Assembly: GCA_030770425.1 (NCBI GenBank)
Contig: JASJFT010000038.1
Location: 237,418 to 301,417 of the forward strand
DNA length: 64,000 nucleotides
Source: Darksidea phi
Lineage: Eukaryota; Ascomycota; Dothideomycetes; Pleosporales; Lentitheciaceae
Direction: 5' to 3'
The notes below the pieces were generated by a model. That model did not search any database. It was not told the origin of the DNA and saw only the letters and a list, made by a program, of their open reading frames with translations. Made by a program: the position numbers and the translations under genes. Positions 10,831 through 22,148 of this stretch are shown in pieces; the stretch's first letter is position 1; every line of letters begins with the position of its first letter.

Positions 10831-12799
10831 ATGGCGTCTTTGAAGAGTTTCCAACCGCTTGCTTCCGTGTCAAAGTCATTGAACGGGTTGCAGAGCCCCA
10901 CGCAAATCGCCAGACGAGGTGTTGCGACTATAGCAAACTTCAAGGCTCCCACCATCAACAACGAGCCGAACGTACGTGATGGTTTGATCTTAGGTCATGT
11001 TAAAACTCGGAACGCTGATGCTCCCTTGTAGCAACACTATACCAAAGGCTCGGTCGACCGACAGAAGCTTCAAGATGCAGTGGCAGCACTCAAACAGAGG
11101 GCCCCCATTGAAGTTCCATTAGCAGTAGGAGGCCAATATGTACGTATCTGAAGAACCATTGGGTAGAGATAGGGCGGTTGGCTAATTCCCGATAGATCAC
11201 CAATTCGTCTATCCTCACGCAACACAACCCCTCCTCGCACGCCGATGTAGTCGCAAAGTACTCCAACGCTAGTACTACAGATATCAACAAGGCTATCGAT
11301 GAAGCTCTCGCAGCTAAGACAGCATGGGAAAGCTTACCGTTTGCCGACCGAGCAGCCGTCTTCCTTAAAGCAGCCGATCTAATCTCCACAAAGTACCGAT
11401 ACGATATCATGGCAGCGACCATGGTAGGGCAGGGCAAGAATGCGTGGCAAGCGGAGATAGATGCTGCGGCAGAGACGTGTGACTTTCTAAGGTAATATCC
11501 TTGGCTACTGTGCACCGTGCCCGTCGTCACTGCGGCTTACACGAACAGGTTCAATGTCAAGTACGCCGAGGAGACCTACGGGCATCAACCGGCGCACAAC
11601 TCGCCGGGTGTGTGGAAGTACGTGCCAGTACGATTGAAGGTGCTATAAGAGTTATGCTAACGGTGTACAGCCGCGTTGAGTACCGTCCACTCGAGGGCTT
11701 CGTGTACGCCGTGTCCCCCTTCAACTTCACAGCTATTGGAGGAAACCTTCCTGCGGCCCCAGCACTCATGGGTAACGTAGTTGTTTGGAAACCGTCACCT
11801 GCCGCGATCGCGTCGAATTGGCTCCTTTACCAAATTCTTATCGAGGCTGGCTTGCCATCAAACGTGATCCAGTTCGTACCTGGAGACGCAGTGGAAGTCA
11901 CCCAGGCGGTCCTGTCACACCGACAGTTTGCAGCTCTGCACTACACCGGTAGCACCGCAGTTTTCCGATCGCTCTACGGCAAGATCGCAAATGGGGTTGC
12001 TGAGGGCAAGTACCAGGGCTATCCTCGCATCGTCGGTGAAACTGGAGGAAAGAACTTCCATCTCGTCCACCCAGGAGCCGACATTTCTAATGCTGTAATC
12101 CAAACGGTGCGTGGTGCCTTCGAATACCAAGGCCAGAAATGCAGCGCTTGCTCCCGCTTATATGTTCCCAAGTCCGTTTGGCCCGAGTTTAAGGAGAAGC
12201 TAGTCGCTGAGACGGAAGCTCTCAAGATCGGCGAACCTTCTGATTTCTCCAACTTCATTGGCCCTGTGATCCACGAGGCTAGCTTCAACAAACTCTCTGG
12301 CGTCATCGACGAGGCCAAGAATGATAAGGAGCTTAAACTTCTGGTCGGCGGCAAATACGACGGCAGCAAAGGCTACTACATTCACCCAACAATCTACCAG
12401 ACTACGAACCCAAATCACCCTCTACTGTCGCAGGAACTCTTCGGCCCCGTCCTCGTCGCCTACGTCTACGACGATGCCGCTCCTGACGCCTTCGCCCGCA
12501 TCTGTAAGCAGATCGATGACACTTCTGAGTATGCCTTGACTGGTGCCGTCTTCGCGAAGGATAGGGAAGTCGTTCGTTTCGCAGAAAATGCTCTTCGCAA
12601 TGCAGCAGGGAACTTTTACATCAACTGCAAGTGCACGGGAGCTGTTGTAGGACAGCAGCCATTTGGTGGATCCAGGGCGAGTGGTACGAACGACAAGGCG
12701 GGAAGTGCAACGCTGCTTAGTAGGTTTGTGAATATGAGAGCTATCAAGGAGGAGTTTATTGCCACGCCGAAGGTGGAGTACCCGAGCAATGAGGTGTAA
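10831..12799 (+). CDS. delta-1-pyrroline-5-carboxylate dehydrogenase, mitochondrial
   Basis: Oxidises P5C/glutamate semialdehyde to glutamate with NAD+, the second step of proline breakdown in the mitochondrial matrix. Five exons: 10831-10971, 11032-11139, 11196-11491, 11549-11617 and 11671-12799, giving 580 residues, the usual length for fungal P5CDH. All four introns have GT...AG ends and keep frame. The N-terminus (MASLKSFQPLASVSKSL, then ARRGVATIA) looks like a mitochondrial presequence. Aldehyde-dehydrogenase marks are visible: SPFNFTAIGGNLP, GNVVVWKPS, the GETGGKN glutamate motif, the catalytic cysteine in GQKCSACSRLY, QELFGPVL, and the C-terminal NFYINCK...GQQPFGG. The genes beside it are not known proline genes. 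Regulation by a proline-responsive activator is expected from other fungi, but no convincing site is claimed. Confidence 0.95.
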
Positions 12800-13927
12800 G
12801 AACGTTGAACAAACGCAAGACAGCAACTGAGTAAAAGATATACGGTTTTCCTCTTGAAGTCGGGGTTGGATTTCATACGTCGGAGGCGTTTAGGTATGCA
12901 AAGGCATGTGCATGAGCCGATAGGAGATTTGTTTCTAAGGCGGTCATAGTTGCACCAGAGTGCTGCCACATATTATCAACACAAATATTGAGAAACACCA
13001 TTATAAGCCTTGTCACGGCTGTGTTACAACTAAAATTAGACACCTTTGTCCGAGAATGTTCAGAGGCTCAACTATTTGTCTTCTTTTGGACCGATAGCCT
13101 CGGTACGCTTTTAAATCCCTTAACAAAACTCTGCTCAATCTCACCTCACCCCTTTCCAGCCAACACCCACGCTTTGCTATCGCGACCCACCGTCTCGGTC
13201 ATTCCGTACGGCAGCTAGCACACTTCCGTTCCCGAATTCCGGTCTGAGCATTCTTAGTGCCTTCCACACCCATGGTCTAGAGCCTGATATCGGAGGCACG
13301 GACCCGGAGCAGGAATGATCCTGATTGCACCCACCATGCACAGAACAATACGCATTGCATGTCTAACACCTCAAATTCTACGACTTTGATACTGTGTCGC
13401 TACTTGCTGTTCTACCAAGGACTCCAAACCCCGGCGATAACGCGCCTAACATGAGCTGCTTCGTAATTCACTCTACGCCCTTCATTCTAAAATCCGATCC
13501 TCCGCTCGTCAAAAATCCTTCCGAGTTTTCGATTAATCTGCCGAGGCACTTCTTTTTCGAGTTTAGCGTCTGCTTGCGATTAGCACAAGGACCGCTGATG
13601 TCAGTATGCGCCGGCGCATGTGCCCGGCGGGACCCACTTAGAACGAACAACGAAGTGCTGGGATTGGTTGGGGATACGGATTACGCGCGGTCGTTTGGTT
13701 TAGGGCTCAGGTTCGGCCGAGGCTAGTGATGCTTGACCTTTGGGCAGGAGTCGGACATGGATTTGTATGAGTGTTTGTTTGATCCTGTCTTCGTATTTCT
13801 ACTTTGAGTTTTCCTCTTCTCTTCCATCTCACTTCTTGAGGGGGCCTTTTCTTTAGTTCGTCCTGTTTGTTGCGATAGTTAATTCGGAGCCTACACAGCC
13901 TGAATACGCCAAAAGAAAGCATATATC
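12800..13927. other. intergenic region
   Basis: About 1.1 kb between P5CDH and the DHA1 carrier, both plus strand. Open frames here lack family features or proper starts. The 100 bp before 13928 are T-rich (CTTCTTTTC-type), as expected of a leader. Nothing further seen. Confidence 0.45.
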
Positions 13928-15958
13928 ATGGAGAAAAATGCCGTGGACCCCGAATCCGGTCACGAAGGAATCACACACTGGAAACTCATCCTCGACCAAG
14001 GCGTCGTCACGCATGAAGTTGCAAACTACGACCATGAAGGCTCTGGTACGGAGGAAGATCCTTATGTTGTGGAGTGGATGGAGAACGATCCGAGGAATCC
14101 GATGACGTGGAGTAAGACGAGGAAGTGGGTGGGCTGTCTATGCATGGCGTTTGCGACGTTGGTGGTATCGTTTTGTTCATCAGCGTTTGCTGGAGGTATG
14201 CACTTTCTCCCCCTTACAATGGAGATGATGCCCTGAGCTGATAGTATGCAGGTGTCCAGCAAATTCTCATGGAGTTCCGCGTCTCCCAGGAAGTCGTTAC
14301 ACTTGGTGTCTCGCTATTCGTTCTTGGTTTCGCTCTTGGGCCGCTCCTTTGGGCTCCCTTCAGTGAGCTGTACGGTCGCCAGATCGTGTTCTTTGGGACC
14401 TTTCTTGCATTCGTCGCCTTTAATGCTGGCGCCGCTGGGTCAAAGAATATCTGGACACTCCTGATCCTTCGGTTCTTCGGAGGTGCGTTCGGGTCAAGCC
14501 CGCTCACGAATGCTGGTGGTGTTGTGGCCGACCTGTTCTCCGCAAAAGAGCGTGGCCTAGCCATGGGTATTTTTTCCGTCGCTCCTTTCATGGGCCCTGT
14601 CTTGGGGCCGATAATCGGCGGCTTCTTGGGGATGACCGAAGGTTGGAGATGGCTGGAGGGACTGATGGCCATCTTCTCTGGCGTCGTCTTCTTCATCACC
14701 ATCTTATGTGTTCCAGAGACCTACCCGCCTGTGCTCCTGAGGAAGCGTGCACAAACCCTGTCGAAGATGACAGGCAAGGTGTATATGTCTAGGACCGATC
14801 TCGATCAGGGCAAGACTTCCCTCGGAGAAGCTTTCACGGCTAGCTTAAAGAGGCCTTGGATCCTGCTGTTCCGCGAACCGATCGTCATGTTCCTCTCATT
14901 GTACATGGCTATCATTTATGGCACACTGTACATGCTCTTTGGTGCATTCCCGATCGTTTACCGCCTAGGGCGCGGCTGGAACCAGGGCATCAGTGGTCTG
15001 CCCTTTATTGGTGTGGCTATTGGTATGATTGGCGCTGTTACCTACACCATCGTCTACGATAACAAGCGCTATCTGCGGTGTGTCAAGAACTCGGCATCTG
15101 GATTTGCTGCCCCCGAGGATCGACTGCCCGCTGCCATGGTTGGAGGCGTCGTGCTCCCGATCGGCCTCTTCTGGTTTGCCTGGACAAACTCGCCTTCTGT
15201 TCCCTGGGCTGCAAGTGTTGCGGCTGGAATCCCCTTCGGTTTTGGAATGGTGCTTATCTTCTTGAGCATTATGAATTATTTGGTAGATGCGTACACGATC
15301 TTCGCTGCGTCGGTGCTTGCCGCGAACGGTATCATCCGATCCGTCTTTGGTGCCGCTTTCCCACTGTATGTCTGTTGACTAATCTATTCAAGTACCACAC
15401 TAACATCATGATAGTTTCACATCCCAGATGTACAACGGCCTTGGCATTCATTGGGCCTCCTCCATTCCTGCATTCCTCGCAGTGGCCTGCCTACCCTTTC
15501 CCTTCCTCTTCTACAAATACGGTCTCTCCATCCGCCAGAAATGCAAGTACGCCGCCCAAGCCGACGCCTTCATGCGACGTATCCGGGGCCAAGCGCAGCA
15601 GCAACAACCCGAATCGCAGCCCGACACCGACACATCGCGCACCGCCTCCGTCACAGCCGAGGAATTTGCCGAACAAGAAGCCGTAGATTATTCCTACAGA
15701 GATGAGGGCGAATTTCAAGGTCGCTTCCAAGAAATCAAGACGGGCAGCGAGGCAGAGGACGATGATTTGAAGAAAGTGTATACAGGGAAAACTAATAAGA
15801 GTAGGAGGACGGTGGGAAGAGAGGAGTATTATGATAATCCGTATGAGATTGATAGAGTGCATACAAGAGAGAGCTTTAAGCCTACAAGGAGTAGATCGGG
15901 TAGTGTGGCGAGTGCCAAAATTAAGCCTGTGTCGAGCAAGTCGAAGAGTCGGCAGTGA
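13928..15958 (+). CDS. MFS transporter, DHA1 drug/polyamine-type
   Basis: Predicted plasma-membrane proton antiporter. Three exons (13928-14195, 14252-15365, 15415-15958) encode 641 residues; both introns (56 and 49 bp) restore the frame exactly. The hydrophilic N-terminus ends in [16 protein letters not shown], the hallmark lead into helix 1 of fungal DHA1 carriers. Further marks are the [13 protein letters not shown] loop, the [20 protein letters not shown] helix, [13 protein letters not shown] (antiporter motif C-like) and PETYPPVLL after helix 6. Twelve helices are expected. The C-tail from about residue 496 is unusually long, charged and Ser/Arg-rich (about 145 residues). Polyamines, azoles or other small amphiphiles are typical substrates of relatives; the actual substrate cannot be read from sequence. 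Confidence 0.88.
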
Positions 15959-16867
15959 TGGGTATGGATGGTAGTATCATGATAGTGTAAGAGTTTCTGC
16001 TTAGATAGAGGGATCTGGGATTAGGTCGGAATAGGGGGATTGTGATACCAGCGCTTACTGCATATTTTACTTTATCATTAATAGAATAATAGTGTTTGAA
16101 CAACCACTACGTATAAAGCATTCAGACGAGTTTTGCGTAGGCTGTGCAATGCTGGCGACGAAAATAGTGAGTATAGAGGAAGGCTGAGCATGGATACCGA
16201 ATGACCATCATCGCGGCTTTCAAACATTTCTTCATTCAATTTCGTATCGATGACATTACCTGCCTACGATACTTCGTCTTTGCATTGGCCAACGCCCTCG
16301 CTGTATATCTTTATTGTATACAAGTCAGCATGAAGTTATCATTCAGATCGTGGCTTAATAACACGATTTATTAGTCGTATTGCTCTTCGGCAATCCATGC
16401 ATATACAAGCCTTTCTGCAATCATTCGTTATGGTTAGACTACCTCTACTTGAGCTTTCATTCTAATTCGCACGCACAGAAAAGGGCAGACCAAGGGTAAG
16501 TAGGAAGTTTTACACAATATTTGTATACAAAAGGACTATACCTGCTTTCATCGAGTGGGGTATATCGAAATTAATGGAAAGCACAACCTCTCATCCAAAA
16601 TCGACCAAACACGCGGAAGAAGAAGACCTTTCCCTTCTCTAGATGCATGAAACCGCGTTCCCGCTATCAACCAAGTGCGTCATTCTTCCCAGCCCATACA
16701 GAAAACTCAAGACAGCAAAACACCAAAACGCCGTATACACGGGACCCATCTGCTCGATACAAGTCGTCGTAAGTGATCAACCCTGTGGGCGAGTAGCCTC
16801 ATCCGCTTCCATCGTCGGTACGCAAATTCTCGACCTCATTCACCGAACCGCAAGGCAGCATTTCCGT
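15959..16867. other. intergenic region (convergent genes)
   Basis: About 0.9 kb between the DHA1 carrier (plus) and a minus-strand hypothetical gene, so both 3' UTRs fall here. AT-rich patches such as TTTACTTTATCATTAATAG near 16070 could serve as 3'-end signals. No gene is supported. Confidence 0.45.
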
Positions 16868-17782
16868 CTACCTCTTTTTTTCATCGTCGTCCTTGCTTTC
16901 AGCGCAATTTCTTCGTATCTCCGTGCAATGTAGAAGCAGGCCCGATCGTCTGAACCATCTACGACACATATCGGTGTCGGATTCTACGTCGTCTTCCTCG
17001 ACGCTTGAGTTGCATGAGGACTTTTTAGAATCGGTATCGATATCGGTATCGTCGCAGTAAACTCGCCCGTCGCCTTTCTGGTTTCTCGCCCATCGAACGT
17101 GCAAGCCCTTTCCCTTCGTCTTTTCATGGCTGTTAGAGAGGGAGGAGGGTTTGGTGGAGAAGGAGGAAGCCGGGGAAGAAAGGGCGAGGCTAGACCCAGT
17201 TTCGCAGGCTTGTTCAATTGCAGTTCCTTTGCAGTGATCTAGATGGCGATTCTTGTAGTTGTTGGCTAAAAACTTCCTCCTGCTCCTTGCCTGCCCCGAA
17301 TCATCCGGGACTTCGTCTTTGTCGTGTACCATAGGTACAATGTCCACATCCTTTCTCCGTAGAACGGTTCTCGGCCACTTCCCAGGAAGCGACCCTTTTT
17401 TGATTTGCCCAACTTCTTTCTGGGCAGCCCGAAGATACTCGCTATGCAGCGTCTCCCAGCCATTACTACCGGACCGATGGTAATGTGTGATGTTATCTCT
17501 CCAGTGGTGAACGCGGGCTGGTGCGTGTTTCCAATTGTTTGGAATCCCGGCCTCGGTAAACACGACATCGTGATACCATTTGCGGCAGCCTGGGATGTCG
17601 ATGGGCGCTGTTGTGGCGTTGCTTTTAGGCCGTGGTGGCTGGCGTGAAGCTGTGGACTGGGGCGGTGGTGGGGAGATCAGCCTACGGCGCCGGGCGGGCA
17701 GAGGCTGCCGGGTGCCGCCAGCGACTGTGCAGTTTTGAAGTGCGGCTGTGAGGAGACTTTGGGGAGGAGCAGTGGACGTCAT
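16868..17782 (-). CDS. hypothetical protein
   Basis: A 304-residue intronless frame starting with ATG at 17782. The first 60 residues are Pro/Arg-rich and probably disordered. Residues 62-155 look folded and are rich in Trp, His and Tyr (GCRKWYHDVVFTEAGIPNNW, RVHHWRDNITHYHRSGSNGW). The rest is low complexity, with an acidic Asp/Ser patch (DDTDIDTDSKK) and a Cys/Arg-rich end. No signal peptide, transmembrane helix or known domain was recognised. The order-rich middle and sensible codon usage support a real gene, but the C-terminal extent is uncertain. Confidence 0.55.
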   Translation of the reverse strand: MTSTAPPQSLLTAALQNCTVAGGTRQPLPARRRRLISPPPPQSTASRQPPRPKSNATTAPIDIPGCRKWYHDVVFTEAGIPNNWKHAPARVHHWRDNITHYHRSGSNGWETLHSEYLRAAQKEVGQIKKGSLPGKWPRTVLRRKDVDIVPMVHDKDEVPDDSGQARSRRKFLANNYKNRHLDHCKGTAIEQACETGSSLALSSPASSFSTKPSSLSNSHEKTKGKGLHVRWARNQKGDGRVYCDDTDIDTDSKKSSCNSSVEEDDVESDTDMCRRWFRRSGLLLHCTEIRRNCAESKDDDEKKR

Positions 17783-18649
17783 GATGGTCCTGTTGTGGGT
17801 GCCGTCTAGCGGTGTTTGAGACGGGCTTGGTGGTTGGTCGTAGCTGTGCTGCTACGTTTGGAGGGTGTCTTTTTGTAGACTTGTAGGCGTAGCTGTTAAG
17901 CTTTGGATTTGTGGCTGTTATGCGGTATTCGTTGTTCAGTGCGAAACTGCAGCAAGACGGATATGAAGGTGGAATGAAGAAGAAAGAGATAAAAGACAAA
18001 ATGGCTGGCTTAAATGAGTTTGTGAATTGCATGTGAATATGTGTACCATAGTTGAAGATTGCATTGCAACAGTGGGACTAGGGGGCGCCTTTGGTAATGA
18101 ACAGTGGATAAAGAGTGGATGACAGTCGGGATGAAAACATGTCAAGGGGAGGGATCCATGGAATGAAGGGAAAATGTGTTTGTGCCAGTTGGTGCCGTGG
18201 AACTGTAATAGTGACAGGCTATTCTAAAGTATAATCTGACATGGAATCTGATGGTAGAGTACCTTCTCGAGACGTGCAGAACGAATAAAATACGTTCTTT
18301 TTTATCTTCAGTTTTGGTATAGTACCTCACTTCTGGTAAAACTTCTACTGTATTTCGTGCGAACCTTGCAAAAGGTACTCCCACAAAGTAAATCCAAATA
18401 AAATATCTTTCGTCTTCATTGACGGGATTGCTTCATTAAGAGGTATAGCGAGCATGGATAGGGTTAAAGTATTCCAAGTCGTCGGTACAGAGTGGGTTCA
18501 GTCCATCCAGAGGGGCGTCAGCAGCCCTACTTTCTAACTAGAAGCAGCTATCGCGCGTAAGATTTTGCGACATGAACCTAGAAGCTTTCTCTAGATGAGT
18601 AGTTAGAACACAAAGTGTGTACCGTGGCTTCCGACTCGCCCAAGCATAC
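17783..18649. other. intergenic region
   Basis: About 0.87 kb between two minus-strand genes: the leader of the hypothetical gene and the 3' UTR of the sugar porter. Short open frames lack protein character. Nothing else seen. Confidence 0.45.
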
Positions 18650-20503
18650 CTAAGATTTCGTCTCCACCGGCCCGTGGTACGGGTCCTTAGCGCCCACCAT
18701 CTCGGCCCCATTCTCCACATGGTTACTTCCTCCAAACAAGGTATCGATCTCCTCCAAACTAACCTTCTTCGTCTCTGGTAGGCAGAACCACACAAATACG
18801 GCCAGTAGGATGTTGACGCCTGCAAACATGTAGAAAGCGTAAAAGCCACGGTTCTTGAGGAAGATTGGGAAAAATTGTTGGACGATAGAGTTGGCTATTG
18901 TGGGATACAAAGTCAGTCAAACTTATTCAGAAGGGTTTCAGCGCGTATAGTATCGGACTGATTACAGATTGCGACGGGCGTTTGAGCGCGGAGTTACTTA
19001 CCAACATTCTGCGTTTGGGAACACATGCCGACGGCTTGGGCACGCACGTTCATAGAGAAGATTTCCGAGGTGTATATCCAAACCGTTGCTCCCCAGGAGG
19101 GTTTATCTGGAATGGTGGGTTAGCGGACGGGTTTAGTATAGTAGGCTTTCGTGGGATGACTTACAGAAGAAAGCAAACAGGAACATCAGGAAGACGATAG
19201 AGATACCGACAGGCACCGACTTTGCTCCGTCAAAAGTAGGAGTCCGTGTCTCGGCGGTCGCAGCGATTAACATACATACAGCCATGCCAACACCTCCGAC
19301 AATGAACAAGAACTTGCGCCCGAAACGATCTACCGTCCAGGTCGCGTTGAGCGTAAAGATGATACCGAAAGTGGCGTTCAGGGCGTTGATGAGAGCAATC
19401 TGTGCCGGGTCCTTGAACACCTTCTTGTAAATGATAGTAGAATAAGTGTTTAACGTGCCCTGGCCCGTAATCTGTTGCCCAGCATTAATAATCATAGCAA
19501 GGTAGACACGCTTCCGGACGGACTTGTCCTTCCAGAGCGCAGAGTACCCGCTCGAGATGGCCTCAGCCTCGAACTCGATAGCTTCGCGGATAGTGAGGAG
19601 TTCGTCTTCGACCTCCTGCTCGGTGTCACGGACTTTTGCGAGCGATCTGCGGGCGTCGTCGAGACGGTTGCCATGCTGAACGTACCATCGAGGTGATTCG
19701 GGAATGAAGAACGCTTGGGCGATGATGAGCACAGGCATCAAGAGCTGGAAGATGACGACCATCTTCCAGTCCCATTCGCCGAGTTTCTTGATGTTTTTCG
19801 AACACGCGTAGTTGATCCAGTAGCTATAGTTATTAGCTCACAGACGATAGAGGAGTAGGGCAGGGTGCATACGCGAGAAACGAACCAACAGAGTAAAACA
19901 TCTGCCAAAAAGACATGATAGTACCACGGATATCAGATGGCGCCATCTCTCCGATGTAAATTGGGCCAGCGGCTGCAAAAAGTCAGCGAGCTTTATACTT
20001 TACAACAGAAAAGTTCAGACTTACTCAAAGCAAGACCCTGCCCCAGACCGATGAGAACTCGACCACCGATGAAGCAAGCAATATTGCCCCTGGGGGTAAA
20101 CGTTTGCATTAACGTTGCGATGATAACCAAGGCCGCGCCAGCAGCCATTCCAACCCTACGTCCGGCATAGTCGGCCAGCGGTCCACCGAAGAAAAAACCT
20201 GCCACAACAGCGCCCACGGTATAAGCGGTGTTAATAGCGCCGATAATGTTAGGGTTCTGCTTGTCGTCAGCGGGAGAGCTAGGTAGTATTATCTGGTCGC
20301 GTACAGGGTCATTGAAGTAGGCAACCCAATTCTTTGAGCCTTGAACGGAGTTGAAAACAGATGCATCGTAACCGTAAAGCACCATGCATGATGCCGCCAC
20401 GAGTGATATGTACCTGGAGAATGGGAAATCAGCCCAAGTCACCCCGCATAGACGCAAGAAAGGCTTACCAATTGTACACCCTCTTTGATGTGACGGAAAG
20501 CAT
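18650..20503 (-). CDS. MFS sugar porter
   Basis: Predicted plasma-membrane hexose/glycoside or related polyol transporter. Six exons on the minus strand, in coding order: 20503-20469, 20413-20025, 19972-19873, 19823-19165, 19106-19002 and 18894-18650. They give 510 residues, a standard sugar-porter length, and all five introns (49-107 bp) keep phase. Family marks are PLADYAGRRVGM between helices 2 and 3, GRVLIGLGQGLALTAGPIYIGEMAP, FFIPESPRWYVQHG after helix 6, QQITGQGTLNTYSTIIY in helix 7, DRFGRKFLF between helices 8 and 9, and LPETKKVSLEEID at the end of helix 12. The first exon is only 35 bp, with ATG at 20503. The helix-7 motif QQITGQGT departs from the QQ(S/A)G of glucose carriers, so a non-glucose substrate is possible. 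Confidence 0.9.
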
Positions 20504-21509
20504 GATGACGATTGCTCTCACGCGACGGTCAAAAGCTGAACGCAAAGCAACAAAGTAGTCATATAGCGGACCATCCCATGCTTATAACCATACTCCCTAA
20601 GCACGGTGTACTCGCTACGGTCCCATGTCTGTCCTAAAATTCGGAATGGGGCGGACAAGGTTCATGGATCCACATCTCCATCTTCAATCATCACACCAAT
20701 TACAATTTGATCTGCCCTCAAGTCACCAAACTACAGATTCTTTTTCAATAACCCTAGGTTGATGTAGGTTGATCCGGGGCCCCAGATCATAGTCATTCCT
20801 TCAAACAAGAAGCTGCAATGGGTCGAGATGGCGGGACCGCTTCCGCGGACTTGTTATGGATTGTAATTTCCCACAAATGAGAGGAAGGGAGCGGGGAATG
20901 AACTGGCTGCTTCTGATAAAGGCGGAGCTATTATTTGGGGTAACGGCTACTGAGGGCTAGTGGCACAAGTACTTGGGTTGCATGGAGGTATAGCTTGAAA
21001 GGGTAACTCCCCCTTGCTGCGGAGAGGGGAAGGCGACGCAATCTATTACAGGCTTCGTGGACCACACCCAAGGACCGGAGAGAAGCTTGAGAACGGTGCG
21101 AGGCGAGTCTTGTGTTCTCTGCCAAGTTTGAGACCCGCAATCTTGCCCTTTTGAGGTGCGAAGAAGAAGAGGTAGTATGAGACTGCGGCTTCACACCAGC
21201 ATTTAGACCTGGAAGGATTTTTGCACGACATGTCTAAACATCTCGAAGCATGATCGCTGCAACATGACAGGCAGCTCCGATCGCTCGCAGGGTGTATGAA
21301 TCAGGTCGGTCGTTCCTGAGGCAAAAAGCACGTGCCCACTCGCCACAGCAATGGCGCCACTTTTACCCGCCACCTTTTCCCATGCAGCCGGCCCAGGCCC
21401 GTTTTCGACCGCGCGCTATCACCGCTCACCGCAGACGTTTCTCCAATTCCCCAGTTACATAACCACCAGACATCCGCAAAAGCCCTCGTCTCTCGAAACA
21501 TCCGCCGAT
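20504..21509. other. divergent intergenic region
   Basis: About 1 kb between the starts of the sugar porter (minus) and TMA7 (plus), so it should contain both promoters. The 250 bp before TMA7 are rich in CCGC/CGCC and pyrimidine runs. No gene or clear binding site could be supported. Confidence 0.45.
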
Positions 21510-21906
21510 ATGCCGTCCGGACAAGGAGGTATGGTCGCCACACGTCACACACCCCTCATCCAACACCCCTCTCTGCGCCAGATCTAGGCAGCAGAAAAGC
21601 GCGAGCTGACATGACATGTAGCCGGCACGAACCCGATCCACAATAAGAAGCCTAAGAAGGCGAATAAGGGCGAGCTTGACGAGGAAGATATCGCATTCAA
21701 AGCGAAGCAGCAAGCTGGTTCGTGACTTCGAGTTCTGGACCTGTCGGCACCGTATGCAGGAAGGGATCGCCGGCAGTTGGGGTGGTGCAGAAGGCTGACA
21801 AGCTGTAGACAAGAAAGCACGCGAAGAACTGGCGAAGAAGGCTGGGGGCAAGGGCCCCATGAATACTGGAAACCAGGGCATCAAGAAGTCTGGCAAGAAG
21901 AAATGA
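21510..21906 (+). CDS. TMA7: translation machinery-associated protein 7 (TMA7-like)
   Basis: Three exons (21510-21528, 21622-21717, 21809-21906) encode about 70 residues, the usual TMA7 size. The N-terminal MPSGQG, the KKPKKANKGELDEEDIAFKAKQ core and the terminal GGKGPMN...GIKKSGKKK match this small, highly basic ribosome-associated protein found across eukaryotes. The first exon is just 19 bp, with a GTATGG donor. The residues right after it (AGTNPIHN) are less conserved than expected, so the first acceptor could be slightly misplaced. In yeast TMA7 binds ribosomes and its loss alters translation. Confidence 0.85.
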
Positions 21907-22148
21907 GCGGCTGATGAACACGTCAACGAGGCTACGGCCGGTGACGACGACGCCACGACGCGGACATCAAAGGCTTGATTTGTGGTTGGGAGGCGTTAAT
22001 GCTATCTGCATAGCTATGAATGATAACCATGGAACACATGGATGTTGAGGCTGATATGTCTTGTATCGCAGGTGATGTGATATCTAAGCTACCCCGCGGG
22101 TCCAACTCCTCTCACTCCTCTCTCAACACAACCGTTTTCGGTACGCGT

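Noticed and set aside
10831..15958. Proline-utilisation gene cluster
   Set aside because: P5CDH is present, but the neighbouring carrier is DHA1 drug/polyamine-type, not a proline permease, and no proline dehydrogenase or PrnA-like regulator is adjacent.
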